Part shown: piece by piece, positions 33,484 to 41,281 of the stretch | How positions within the stretch are numbered: the stretch's first letter is position 1 | Layout: every line of letters begins with the position of its first letter | Source of the DNA: Streptomyces smaragdinus | GTDB lineage: Bacteria > Actinomycetota > Actinomycetes > Streptomycetales > Streptomycetaceae | Direction of reading: 5' to 3' | DNA: 64,000 nt | NCBI RefSeq assembly: GCF_009604385.1 | Contig: NZ_WEGJ01000003.1 | Coordinates: forward strand, 248,001-312,000 | Notes under the pieces: model-generated | Database searches by the model: none | Told to the model about the DNA's origin: nothing | The model's input: the letters and a program-made list of their open reading frames with translations, nothing else | Translations under genes and position numbers: made by a program

Positions 33484-33978
33484 GTGACGACACGTGGAGT
33501 GCTCTACGTCCACTCGGCGCCGCGAGCGCTGTGCCCGCATGTGGAATGGGCCGTCGCCGGTGTCCTCGGCGGCCGGGTGAGCCTCGACTGGATCCGCCAG
33601 CCCGCCTCGCCCGGGACGTGGCGGGCGGAGTTCTCCTGGCAGGCCGAGCCCGGGACGGCGTCCCGGCTGGCGTCCGCGCTGCGGGGCTGGCATCTGCTGC
33701 GGTTCGAGGTGACGGCGGAGCCGTGTGCCACGGCTGAGGGCGAACGTTTCTCCTCCACCCCGGAGCTCGGCATCTTCCACGCCGTGACGGGGATGCACGG
33801 GGACATCCTGATCCCCGAGGACCGGCTGCGCGCGGCGCTGGCGCGGTCGGTGCGGGGCGAGTCGGACCTGGAGGCGGAGATCGCCAAGCTGCTGGGCAAG
33901 CCCTGGGACGACGAGCTGGAGCCGTTCCGCTACGCCGGCGAGGGCGCCCCGGTGCGCTGGCTGCACCAGGTCGTCTGA
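33484..33978 (+). CDS. DUF3145 domain protein
   Basis: The 164-residue cytosolic protein matches DUF3145 along its whole length: TRGVLYVHSAPRALCPHVEW near the N terminus, LDWIRQPASPGTWRAEFSW, and the conserved GIFHAVTGMHGDILIPEDRL. The family is restricted to actinobacteria and is typically found next to the fabD-fabF locus, as here. No biochemical role is known. GTG 33484 follows GGAGGT. A perfect bidirectional hairpin separates it from convergent fabF. Confidence 0.95.
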   Translation: MTTRGVLYVHSAPRALCPHVEWAVAGVLGGRVSLDWIRQPASPGTWRAEFSWQAEPGTASRLASALRGWHLLRFEVTAEPCATAEGERFSSTPELGIFHAVTGMHGDILIPEDRLRAALARSVRGESDLEAEIAKLLGKPWDDELEPFRYAGEGAPVRWLHQVV

Positions 33979-34008
33979 GCGCGCCCCCGTAAGCCCGTAC
34001 ACCACGCG

Positions 34009-34038
34009 AAGGGCGCCCGGGAGACCCCGGGCGCCCTT
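34009..34038. terminator. Bidirectional terminator between DUF3145 gene and fabF
   Basis: A perfect 13-bp stem, AAGGGCGCCCGGG at 34009-34021 with its complement at 34026-34038, and a 4-base loop. The A/T ends give short U runs on both strands. It serves both convergent genes. Confidence 0.9.
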
Positions 34039-34055
34039 TCACGTCGTACGGGAGA

Positions 34056-35318
34056 TCAGACCGACCGCAGCGCCAGCACCACGTTGTGACCGCCGAAGCC
34101 GAACGAGTTGTTCAGCGCGACGATCCGGCCCTCCGGCAGCGGCCGGGCCTCGCCGGAGACGAGGTCGGGCTCGATCTCGTCGTCGAGGTTCTCCAGGTTG
34201 ATCGTCGGCGGCGCCACCCGGTTCTTCAGCGCCAGCACGGTCGCCACCGTCTCGATGCCGCCGGCGCCGCCCAGCAGATGACCGGTCATCGACTTGGTGC
34301 CGGACACCATGATGTGGCCGAGGTCGTCGCCCAGGACCCTGCGCAGGGCCTTGACCTCCGCGACGTCGCCCTGCGGGGTGGACGTGGCGTGCGCGTTGAC
34401 GTGCACGACCTCCGCGGGCTTCACGTCGTTCTCGGCGAACAGGTGCTCGAGCGCGGCGGCGACGCCGCGGCCGGTGGGCTCCGGCTGGGCGATGTGGTGG
34501 GCGTCGGCCGACAGGCCCTGGCCCACGGCCTCGCAGTAGATCTGCGCGCCCCGCCTGGCGGCGTGCTCGGCGGACTCCAGGATCACGATGCCGGCGCCCT
34601 CGCTGAGGACGAAGCCGTCGCGGGCCTTGTCGTAGGGGCGCGAGGCCCGGGTGGGCTCGTCGTTGTTCTTCGACATCGCCATCATGTTGGCGAAGGCGAC
34701 CATCGGCAGCGGGTGGATCGCCGCCTCCGTACCGCCGGCGACGACGACGTCGGCGCGGCCGCTGCGGATCATCTCGACGGCGTAGCCGATGGCCTCGGCG
34801 CCCGAGGCGCAGGCGGAGACCGGGGTGTGCACGCCCGCGCGGGCGTTGACCTCGAGGCCGACGTTCGCGGAGGGCGAGTTGGGCATCAGCATGGGCACGG
34901 TGTGCGGCGAGACCCGGCGTACGCCCTGTTCCTTGAGCACGTCGTACTGGCCGAGGAGCGTCGTGACACCGCCGATGCCGGAGGCGACGACGGCGCCGAC
35001 GCGCTCGGGCTCGACGGCGGGGTCCTCGCCCGCCTTGCCGGTGTACCCGGCGTCGGCCCAGGCCTCACGGGCGGCGATCAGGGCGAACTGCGCCGACCGG
35101 TCGAGCTTGCGGGCCAGCGGCCGGGCGAGCACCTCGGTGGGCTCGACGGCGATGGTGCCCGCGATGCGCACGGGCAGCTCGGCCGCCCAGTCCTGCTCCA
35201 GCTTGGTGATGCCCGAGCGCCCTTGGACCAGGCCCTCCCAGGTGGACGCGCTGTCGCCACCCAGCGGTGTGGTGGCGCCGATACCGGTGACGACCACGGT
35301 GCGATTGGTCGTGTTCAC
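34056..35318 (-). CDS. fabF: Beta-ketoacyl-ACP synthase II
   Basis: The 420-residue thiolase-fold enzyme condenses malonyl-ACP with acyl-ACP during chain elongation. The catalytic triad is visible: Cys170 in TPVSACASGAE, His310 in HVNAHATSTP, His347 in KSMTGHLLGGAGG. The C-terminal NNSFGFGGHNVVL is typical of FabF. The GTG start at 35318 gives VNTTNRTVVVTGIG. It is the last gene of the fab operon, 82 bp after acpP, and ends at a strong bidirectional terminator. It lacks the Gln-for-Cys change of chain-length factors, so it is the primary-metabolism enzyme. Confidence 0.98.
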   Translation of the reverse strand: MNTTNRTVVVTGIGATTPLGGDSASTWEGLVQGRSGITKLEQDWAAELPVRIAGTIAVEPTEVLARPLARKLDRSAQFALIAAREAWADAGYTGKAGEDPAVEPERVGAVVASGIGGVTTLLGQYDVLKEQGVRRVSPHTVPMLMPNSPSANVGLEVNARAGVHTPVSACASGAEAIGYAVEMIRSGRADVVVAGGTEAAIHPLPMVAFANMMAMSKNNDEPTRASRPYDKARDGFVLSEGAGIVILESAEHAARRGAQIYCEAVGQGLSADAHHIAQPEPTGRGVAAALEHLFAENDVKPAEVVHVNAHATSTPQGDVAEVKALRRVLGDDLGHIMVSGTKSMTGHLLGGAGGIETVATVLALKNRVAPPTINLENLDDEIEPDLVSGEARPLPEGRIVALNNSFGFGGHNVVLALRSV

Positions 35319-35400
35319 GGGATGTTCTCTCCAGAGTTCGAGGAATACGGCGCCGCCGCGCGGATGGCGACAGCGGTCAGCACGTCTGACCGTACGTGCT

Positions 35401-35649
35401 TCAGTCCTGGTGCTTGAGGATGTAGTCGGTGGCGTCGCCGACCGTCTTGAGGTTCTTGACGTCGTCGTCGGGGATCTTGACGTCAAAGCGCTCCTCGGCG
35501 GCGACGACGACCTCGACCATGGAGAGCGAGTCGACGTCGAGATCATCGGTGAAGGACTTGTCGGTGGCGACGTCCTCGACCGGGATCCCGGCGATCTCGT
35601 TCACGATCTCCGCGAGACCGGCGACGATCTCTTCCTGCGTGGCGGCCAT
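35401..35649 (-). CDS. acpP: Acyl carrier protein of fatty acid synthesis
   Basis: The 82-residue acidic protein carries growing acyl chains as thioesters on phosphopantetheine. The attachment site is Ser41 in DLDVDSLSMVE. ATG 35649 is chosen because AAGGAG lies just upstream; an in-frame start 48 bases earlier would add a non-conserved leader. It lies 44 bp after fabH and before fabF, the standard streptomycete order. Confidence 0.98.
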   Translation of the reverse strand: MAATQEEIVAGLAEIVNEIAGIPVEDVATDKSFTDDLDVDSLSMVEVVVAAEERFDVKIPDDDVKNLKTVGDATDYILKHQD

Positions 35650-35693
35650 GTGGCGCTCCTTCTTGTTCTCTTCGGTGAGCCCGGGATCGGGAC

Positions 35694-36728
35694 TCAAGGG
35701 AGGGTAACGACAGTCGCGGCGTAGACGAGTCCCGCCCCGAAGCCGATCACGAGAGCGAGGTCCCCGCTCTTCGCCTGTCCGGTCGCCAGGAGCCGCTCCA
35801 TGGCGAGCGGGATCGAGGCGGCCGAGGTGTTGCCTGTGGTCTCGATGTCACGGGCGACCGTGACATGCTCGGGCAGTTTCAGCGTCTTCACCATCGAGTC
35901 GATGATCCGCATGTTGGCCTGGTGCGGGATGAAGACGTCCAGATCCTGGGGGCTGATCCCGGCGGCGTCGAGGGCCTGCTGGGCCACCTTCGCCATCTCG
36001 AAGACCGCCCAGCGGAAGACCGTCTGGCCCTCCTGGGTGATCGCGGGGAACTTCACCACGCCGTCGGCGTCCACCGGCAGGTCGTCGCGCTCGGGGCCGC
36101 GGAAGTCGTCCCACGGCACGGTCTGGGTGATGACGTCGGCCTTGTCGCCCTCGGAGCCCCAGACGCTCGGGCCGATGCCGGGCTCGGTGGCCGGGCCGAC
36201 GACGACCGCGCCGGCGCCGTCACCGAAGAGGAACGCGGTGGCGCGGTCGGACTTGTCGGTGAGGTCGGACAGCCGCTCGACGCCGATGACCAGGACGTGG
36301 CTCGCGCTGCCCTCGACGATCAGGCCCTTGGCCAGGGTGAGGCCGTAGCCGAAGCCCGCGCAGGCGGCGGAGATGTCGAACGCGGCCGGGTTGCCGGCGC
36401 CGAGCCGGTGGCCGATCTCGGTGGCGATCGAGGGGGTCTGCTTGAAGTGCGAGACGGTGGAGACGATCACCGCGTCGATGTCGTCGGGGGAGATCCCGGC
36501 GTCGGCGATGGCCTTGCCGGCCGCGGCGACGGACATCTCGGCGACGGTCTCGTCCGGGCCGGCCCAGTGGCGGGTGGAGATGCCGGAGCGGGAGCGGATC
36601 CACTCGTCGGAGGAGTCGATGTACTTCAGGATCTCCTCGTTCGGCACCACCCGGGTGGGTCGGTAGCCGCCGACTCCGAGGATCCGGGCGTACGGGGAAC
36701 CCTTGGCGGGCTTGATCCTGGCGGTCAC
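35694..36728 (-). CDS. fabH: Beta-ketoacyl-ACP synthase III
   Basis: The 344-residue enzyme starts fatty acid synthesis by condensing an acyl-CoA primer with malonyl-ACP. In streptomycetes it favours branched primers, which sets the branched-chain lipid profile. The triad is Cys123 (ISAACAGFGYG), His269 (IPHQANMRI) and Asn300 (TTGNTSAAS). GTG 36728 overlaps the fabD stop by 4 bases (GTGA), so the two are translationally coupled. Confidence 0.98.
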   Translation of the reverse strand: MTARIKPAKGSPYARILGVGGYRPTRVVPNEEILKYIDSSDEWIRSRSGISTRHWAGPDETVAEMSVAAAGKAIADAGISPDDIDAVIVSTVSHFKQTPSIATEIGHRLGAGNPAAFDISAACAGFGYGLTLAKGLIVEGSASHVLVIGVERLSDLTDKSDRATAFLFGDGAGAVVVGPATEPGIGPSVWGSEGDKADVITQTVPWDDFRGPERDDLPVDADGVVKFPAITQEGQTVFRWAVFEMAKVAQQALDAAGISPQDLDVFIPHQANMRIIDSMVKTLKLPEHVTVARDIETTGNTSAASIPLAMERLLATGQAKSGDLALVIGFGAGLVYAATVVTLP

Positions 36729-37666
36729 TGGCGGGCCTCCTCGATGGCGTCCCGGGCGGCCTGGAGGTCGTCCGGGGTCTTCAGCGCTACGGTCTTCGTG
36801 CCCTTCATGGCGCGTTTGGCGAGACCCGTCAGGGTGCCGCCGGGAAGCAGCTCCACCAGCGCGGTGGCGCCGCGGCCGGCGAAGGTCTCCATGCACAGGT
36901 CCCAGCGCACCGGGTTGGCGACCTGTCCGACGAGGCGGTCGACGACCTCCTGGCCGGACGTGACGACGCCGCCGTCCTTGTTCGAGACGTACGGGAGCCG
37001 CGGGTCGGCGGGCGCGAGCGCCTTGACCTCGGCGGCCAGGACGTCGACGGCGGGCTCCATGTGCGCGGTGTGGAACGCGCCGGCCACCTTGAGCGGCATG
37101 ACGCGGGTCTTCTCCGGCTTGTCCGCGGCGAGGGCCGCGAGCTGGGCGGCGGTGCCTGCGGCGACGATCTGGCCGGCGCCGTTGATGTTCGCCGGGGTCA
37201 GGCCGAGGTCCGCCAGGTGGGCGAGGACGGTGTCCGGGTCGCCGCCGAGGACGGCGGACATGCCCGTCTCGGTGACGGCGGCGGCCTGCGCCATGGCCAC
37301 GCCGCGGGCGCGGACCAGGGCCAGGGCCTCCTCGGCGGTGAGCACGCCCGCCAGCACGGCGGCGGTGAGCTCACCGACGCTGTGGCCGGCGACGGCGCCC
37401 GCCCGGTCCCGTACGGCCTCGGCCGGGTCGTCCCCGAAGAGGGCGTACGCGGCGACCAGGCCGGCGGCCACCAGCAGCGGCTGGGCGACGGCGGTGTCGC
37501 GGATCTCGTCGGCGTCGGCCGTCGTCCCGTACCGGACGAGGTCGATGCCTGCGGGGCCCGACCAGGTCTCCAGTCGTCCGTGGACGCCGGGCAGGTCGAG
37601 CCAGGGGGTCAGGAATCCGGGCGTCTGGGCGCCTTGGCCGGGGGCAGCGAGTACGAGCACCCTCAC
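36725..37666 (-). CDS. fabD: Malonyl-CoA:ACP transacylase
   Basis: The 313-residue enzyme loads malonate from malonyl-CoA onto ACP. It opens with LAAPGQGAQTPGF. The nucleophile is Ser96 in AGHSVGELTAA, and His199 is in AGAFHTAHM. The GTG at 37666 gives VRVLVLAAPG; other in-frame GTGs are close, so the exact start is uncertain by a few residues. It is the first gene of the fabD-fabH-acpP-fabF operon, 83 bp after fasR, with a dyad in the gap. Confidence 0.98.
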   Translation of the reverse strand: MRVLVLAAPGQGAQTPGFLTPWLDLPGVHGRLETWSGPAGIDLVRYGTTADADEIRDTAVAQPLLVAAGLVAAYALFGDDPAEAVRDRAGAVAGHSVGELTAAVLAGVLTAEEALALVRARGVAMAQAAAVTETGMSAVLGGDPDTVLAHLADLGLTPANINGAGQIVAAGTAAQLAALAADKPEKTRVMPLKVAGAFHTAHMEPAVDVLAAEVKALAPADPRLPYVSNKDGGVVTSGQEVVDRLVGQVANPVRWDLCMETFAGRGATALVELLPGGTLTGLAKRAMKGTKTVALKTPDDLQAARDAIEEARQ

Positions 37667-37727
37667 ACCATCTCTTGTCCGGCCCCTCTCGCGCCCGTGG
37701 GGACCGGGACGAAGAACACGAAGGCAC

Positions 37728-37746
37728 TTTGTTGGGTTCCCACAAG
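37728..37746. promoter_or_regulatory. Imperfect dyad upstream of fabD, candidate FasR site
   Basis: Read on the minus strand, TTGTGGGAACCCAACAA has arms TTGT...ACAA with GGG/CCC inside, offset by one base. It lies 62-80 bp upstream of the fabD start, between the fasR stop and fabD, and is A/T-richer than its surroundings. Confidence 0.4.
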
Positions 37747-37749
37747 CAC

Positions 37750-38937
37750 CTAGGAGCGGGGCTCCGCTTCGGTCAGGCGGCCGAGGATCAGGGCGATACG
37801 CAGGGTGAACGCCGATCGCACATCCGAGGGCGACCAACCCGTGACGTCGGTCACACGTCGCAGCCGGTAGCGGACGGTGTTGGGGTGCACGAACAGCATC
37901 CGCGCGGCGCCCTCGAGGCTGCTCGCCTGCTCCAGATAGACGCTCAGCGTCTCCAGGAGGGCGGAGCCCGCCTCCTCCAGCGGTCTGTAGATCTCCTCCA
38001 CCAGCTGCTCGCGGGCGGCGGGGTCTCCGGCGATGGCCCGCTCGGGCAGGAGGTCGTCCGCGAGCACCGGGCGCGGCGCGTCCTGCCAGGCGCCGCACGC
38101 CTTCAGGCCCGCCACGGCGGCCTGCGCGGAGCTGTTGGCGGCCAGCAGGTCGCCGACGACGGGGCCGGCCACGACCGGGCCGCGGGCGAACGGTCCGATC
38201 AGGGACTTCGCGGCCTTCAGCGGGTCGGGGCTGCCGCCGGCGACGACGATCAGCCGGTCGCCGAGCACCCCGGTGAGGACCTGGAGCTTGGCGTGCCGGG
38301 CGGCGCGGCGGATGGCCTCGACGGTCAGCTCGCTGTCGCCGTCGGGGGCGGTGCCCAGGATCACGCACACGTGGTCGGGGCTGGACCAGCCCAGGGCGGC
38401 GGCGCGGGACAGGGCGCCCTCGTCGGCCTCGCCGGAGAGCACGGCGTTGACCACCAGGGACTCCAGCCGGGCGTCCCAGGCGCCGCGGGCCTCGGCGGCC
38501 TGCGCGTACACCTGGGCGGTGGCGAAGGCGATCTCCCGGGCGTACACGAGGAGCGCCTCGCGCAGCACGCGCTCCTCGCCGGGGGCGGCGACGTCGTCGA
38601 TCGCGGTCTCCATGACCTCGATGGTCGTACGGACCATCTCGACCGTCTGGCGCAGCGTGATCGCCCGGGTCAGCTCGCGCGGCGCGGTGCCGAACACGTC
38701 GGTGCTGATCGCCTGCGGGGTCCCGGGGTGGCGGAACCACTCGGTGAACGCGGCGATGCCGGCCTGGGCGACGAGCCCGATCCACGACCGGTGCTCGGGC
38801 GGCATCGCCCGGTACCAGGGCAGCTGCTCGTCCATCCGGGCGATGGCGGCGGCGGCGAGCTCTCCGGAGGCTTTCTCCAGGCGCTTCAGCGTCGCCGCGT
38901 GGGTGTGGTCGCTGCGCGGGGTCACGGGTTCTGGCAC
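37750..38937 (-). CDS. fasR: FasR, CdaR/PucR-type activator of fatty acid synthesis genes
   Basis: The 395-residue protein ends in the PucR-type HTH (SLEGAARMLFVHPNTVRYRL, near residue 340, then RRVTDVTGWSPSD). It carries a GGDEF-like middle domain and a helical N-terminal part. In Streptomyces coelicolor, FasR is encoded directly upstream of fabD and activates the fab operon; synteny here is the same. GTG 38937 gives VPEPVTPRSDHTH. No ligand is evident in the sequence. Confidence 0.93.
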   Translation of the reverse strand: MPEPVTPRSDHTHAATLKRLEKASGELAAAAIARMDEQLPWYRAMPPEHRSWIGLVAQAGIAAFTEWFRHPGTPQAISTDVFGTAPRELTRAITLRQTVEMVRTTIEVMETAIDDVAAPGEERVLREALLVYAREIAFATAQVYAQAAEARGAWDARLESLVVNAVLSGEADEGALSRAAALGWSSPDHVCVILGTAPDGDSELTVEAIRRAARHAKLQVLTGVLGDRLIVVAGGSPDPLKAAKSLIGPFARGPVVAGPVVGDLLAANSSAQAAVAGLKACGAWQDAPRPVLADDLLPERAIAGDPAAREQLVEEIYRPLEEAGSALLETLSVYLEQASSLEGAARMLFVHPNTVRYRLRRVTDVTGWSPSDVRSAFTLRIALILGRLTEAEPRS

Positions 38938-39078
38938 GGGTCCAGGGTAGGCCGAATGTCCGCCGCGTCCGGCACGGGAGCCGCACCGGTGCAGGACCGG
39001 GACACAGCGGCAACGCAACTCGGCCGGTGAGGGACGCGGTTGCGCGGGCGGGGGTGGGGGGCGGCGTACCGTGAGGGG

Positions 39079-39756
39079 GTGATTCAGGTGCGGCGGGGCG
39101 AGGGACGGTATCGGGGCGGGGACGCGGGGGCGGGGATCGAGTCGCTGCACGCGTTCTCCTTCTCCGGGTTCTACGACCCGGAGAACGTGCGCTTCGGGGC
39201 GCTGGTGGCGTGCAACGAGGAGCGGCTGAAGGCCGGGGCCGGGTTCGGTGAGCACCAGCACCGGGACATGGAGATCGTCACGTGGGTGGTCGAGGGCGAG
39301 CTCATCCACCGGGACTCCGAGGGCAACGAGCGGTACGTCCGGCCCGGTGACGTGCAGCATCTGAGCGCCGGGAGCGGTGTCACGCACGTCGAGCGCAACG
39401 ACGGGGACGGCCCGCTGCGGTTCGTGCAGATGTGGCTGATGCCCCGCGGACCGGGCGGGAAGCCCGCGTACGAGCTGGTCCGGGGCATCGCCGACGGCAC
39501 CCCGCTGGCCGTGGAGGCGGCGGGCGCGCTGCTGCACGTGCGCCGTCTCGCGCCGGGTGAGCGCACCGCGCTCCCGGACGCCCCGTGGGTGTACGCGCAC
39601 GTGGTGCGCGGCACGGTGGGCCTGGGCGGCGAGGAGGTCCGCGAGGGCGACGCCGCGCGGATCGCCGGGGCGGAGGGGCTGGAGATCACGGCGGCCGGGG
39701 GGCCGGCGGAGGTGCTGGTGTGGGAGATGAACGCCGCCGGCCCGGAGTACGGCTAG
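39079..39756 (+). CDS. Pirin family bicupin protein (YhaK-like)
   Basis: The 225-residue protein has an N-terminal pirin cupin with the metal-binding pattern FGEHQHRDMEIVTWVVEGEL (His, His, Glu) near residues 56-72 and QHLSAGSGVTHVERN with a further His. A second, smaller cupin follows (WVYAHVVRGTVGLGGEEVR). Relatives oxidise quercetin or modulate transcription factors; the role here is not known. GTG 39079 is chosen because conserved sequence starts at once (VIQVRRGEGRY). The TAG stop lies in a CTAG flanking the MITE inserted immediately after. Confidence 0.92.
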   Translation: MIQVRRGEGRYRGGDAGAGIESLHAFSFSGFYDPENVRFGALVACNEERLKAGAGFGEHQHRDMEIVTWVVEGELIHRDSEGNERYVRPGDVQHLSAGSGVTHVERNDGDGPLRFVQMWLMPRGPGGKPAYELVRGIADGTPLAVEAAGALLHVRRLAPGERTALPDAPWVYAHVVRGTVGLGGEEVREGDAARIAGAEGLEITAAGGPAEVLVWEMNAAGPEYG

Positions 39757-39928
39757 GGCCTGTACGGAGTTCCCCGTCGTTCGCGCGGAGCGCGGCGTCG
39801 CGGCGTTCGGTGCGTGCTCTCGGCGTGCGGTGGACCAGGTCATGTGGCGGAGCCACCTGTCCTGGTCCACCGTGCGGCGAGAGTGCGTGCCGGGCGTCGG
39901 GGCGCAGACGGGGAACTCCGTACAGGCC
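39757..39928. mobile_element. 172-bp MITE-like palindromic element with CTAG target duplication
   Basis: Perfect 22-bp terminal inverted repeats begin GGCCTGTACGGAGTTCCCCG (39757-39778 and the complement at 39907-39928). The interior is also a long imperfect palindrome centred on GTGGC-GGA-GCCAC at 39844-39856. There is no coding capacity. CTAG flanks both sides (39753-39756 and 39929-39932), consistent with a 4-bp target duplication of the kind made by IS5-related transposases. The two copies of CTAG supply the stop codons of both convergent neighbours. Confidence 0.85.
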
Positions 39929-40747
39929 CTAGGGCCTGCGGAGCTCCGCCAGCACGGCGTCCGTGAAGACGGGCCACACCTCGGCGGCCCATTCGCCGAA
40001 CGCGCGGTCCGTCAGCGCGACGCAGGCCGCGCCCGCGTCGGGGTCGACCCACAGGAACGTACCGGACTGCCCGAAGTGTCCGAAGGCGCGGGGCGAGGAC
40101 GTCGCTCCCGTCCAGTGCGGCGACTTCCCGTCGCGGATCTCCAGGCCCAGGCCCCAGTCGTTCGGGTTCTGGTGCCCGTAGCCGGGCAGCACGCCCTTGA
40201 GTCCCGGGCGTACGACGGACGTCGCCTCGGCGTGCAGCCCGGCGGAGATCAGCCGGGGGCGCTGCAGCTCGGCGGCGAAGCGCGTGAGGTCGGCGGCCGT
40301 GGAGCGGCCGTCCTTGGCCGCGGAGCCGTCCAGGGTGGTGGACGTCATGCCGAGCGGGACCAGCACCGCCTCGTGGAGGTACTCGGCGAACGGGATGTCC
40401 GTGGCCTTCGCCAGATGGTCGGCCAGGGCCTCGAAGCCGGCGTTGGAGTACAGCCGCCGGTTGCCGGGCGCCGCGAAGACCCGCGCCTCGTCGAAGCCGA
40501 GGCCGGAGGTGTGCGCGAGCAGGTCCCGTACCGTGGCGCCGGGCGGGCCGGCCGGCTCATCGAGCTCGACGGCGCCCTCCTCGACGGCGACGAGCACGGC
40601 GTACGCGGCGAGCGGTTTCGTCACGGACGCGAGATGGAAGCGGTGGTCCTGCGGACCGTGGGTGCCGGCGAGGGTGCCGTCCGCGCGGACGACGGCGGCA
40701 GCCGCCGTGGTCACCGGCCAGGTATCGATCATCCGCAGACTGTCCAT
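39929..40747 (-). CDS. Serine beta-lactamase-fold hydrolase, cytosolic
   Basis: The 272-residue protein has the SxxK motif LASVTKPLAAYAV near residue 40, a Tyr-x-Asn equivalent in RRLYSNAGFEAL, and the C-terminal HFGQSGTFLWV in place of HTG/KTG. No signal peptide is seen, so it is a cytosolic esterase-like member rather than a penicillin-binding protein. The TAG stop is in the right-hand CTAG of the MITE. Before insertion it probably overlapped the pirin gene stop. It is divergent from the MerR gene, whose promoter lies in the 90-bp gap. Confidence 0.9.
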   Translation of the reverse strand: MDSLRMIDTWPVTTAAAAVVRADGTLAGTHGPQDHRFHLASVTKPLAAYAVLVAVEEGAVELDEPAGPPGATVRDLLAHTSGLGFDEARVFAAPGNRRLYSNAGFEALADHLAKATDIPFAEYLHEAVLVPLGMTSTTLDGSAAKDGRSTAADLTRFAAELQRPRLISAGLHAEATSVVRPGLKGVLPGYGHQNPNDWGLGLEIRDGKSPHWTGATSSPRAFGHFGQSGTFLWVDPDAGAACVALTDRAFGEWAAEVWPVFTDAVLAELRRP

Positions 40748-40799
40748 ACCGCCGAGCGTAACGCCCTCCCCCGATAGGCCCTCATGCCGCCCGCTGTGC

Positions 40800-40830
40800 T
40801 TGCCTGGAGTGCACTCCAAGTCTCTAGCGT
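40800..40830 (+). promoter_or_regulatory. MerR-type promoter with 19-bp spacer and central palindrome
   Basis: A -35 TTGCCT at 40800-40805 and a -10 TAGCGT at 40825-40830 are separated by 19 bp. The perfect palindrome TGGAGTGCACTCCA (40805-40818) lies between them. The predicted start of transcription falls at about the ATG (40838), so the mRNA may be leaderless or nearly so. Confidence 0.8.
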
Positions 40831-40837
40831 GGAGGTC

Positions 40838-41281
40838 ATGACGGTGACCGAGACGGCGGCCGACACCAAGGTCGGCCTGTGTGTGTCCGAGACCGCGTTC
40901 CGCCCCCGCCCCGACGGCGAGGACAACTACACCATCAGCGAGGTGGCGTCCCACACGGGGCTGAGCGCCTACACGCTGCGCTGGTACGAGCGGATCGGGC
41001 TGATGTCCCGGGTGGACCGCTCGCACACCGGGCAGCGCCGGTACGACAACCAGGACCTCGGCTGGCTGGAGTTCGTCGGCAAGCTGCGGCTGACCGGGAT
41101 GCCGGTGGCCGACATGGTGCGCTACGCGGAGCTGGTACGCGAGGGCGACCACACCTTCGCCGCCCGCCAGGAGCTGCTGGTCCGCCATCGCGAGGACGTC
41201 CGCCGGCACATCGCGGATCTGCAGGGGACGCTGGCGGTCCTCGACTTCAAGATCGAGGTCTACGGAGGCGGGTCCCAGTGA
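40838..41281 (+). CDS. MerR family transcriptional regulator
   Basis: The 147-residue protein has a MerR HTH at about residues 32-100 (YTISEVASHTGLSAYTLRWY, ERIGLMSRVDRSHTGQRRYD) and a C-terminal dimer helix. It lacks a metal-binding cysteine cluster; the only Cys is in the N-terminal leader GLCVSETAF. Such regulators often respond to organic electrophiles or oxidants and twist overlong promoters to activate them. It is cotranscribed with an aldo/keto reductase whose GTG overlaps the stop. Confidence 0.94.
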   Translation: MTVTETAADTKVGLCVSETAFRPRPDGEDNYTISEVASHTGLSAYTLRWYERIGLMSRVDRSHTGQRRYDNQDLGWLEFVGKLRLTGMPVADMVRYAELVREGDHTFAARQELLVRHREDVRRHIADLQGTLAVLDFKIEVYGGGSQ

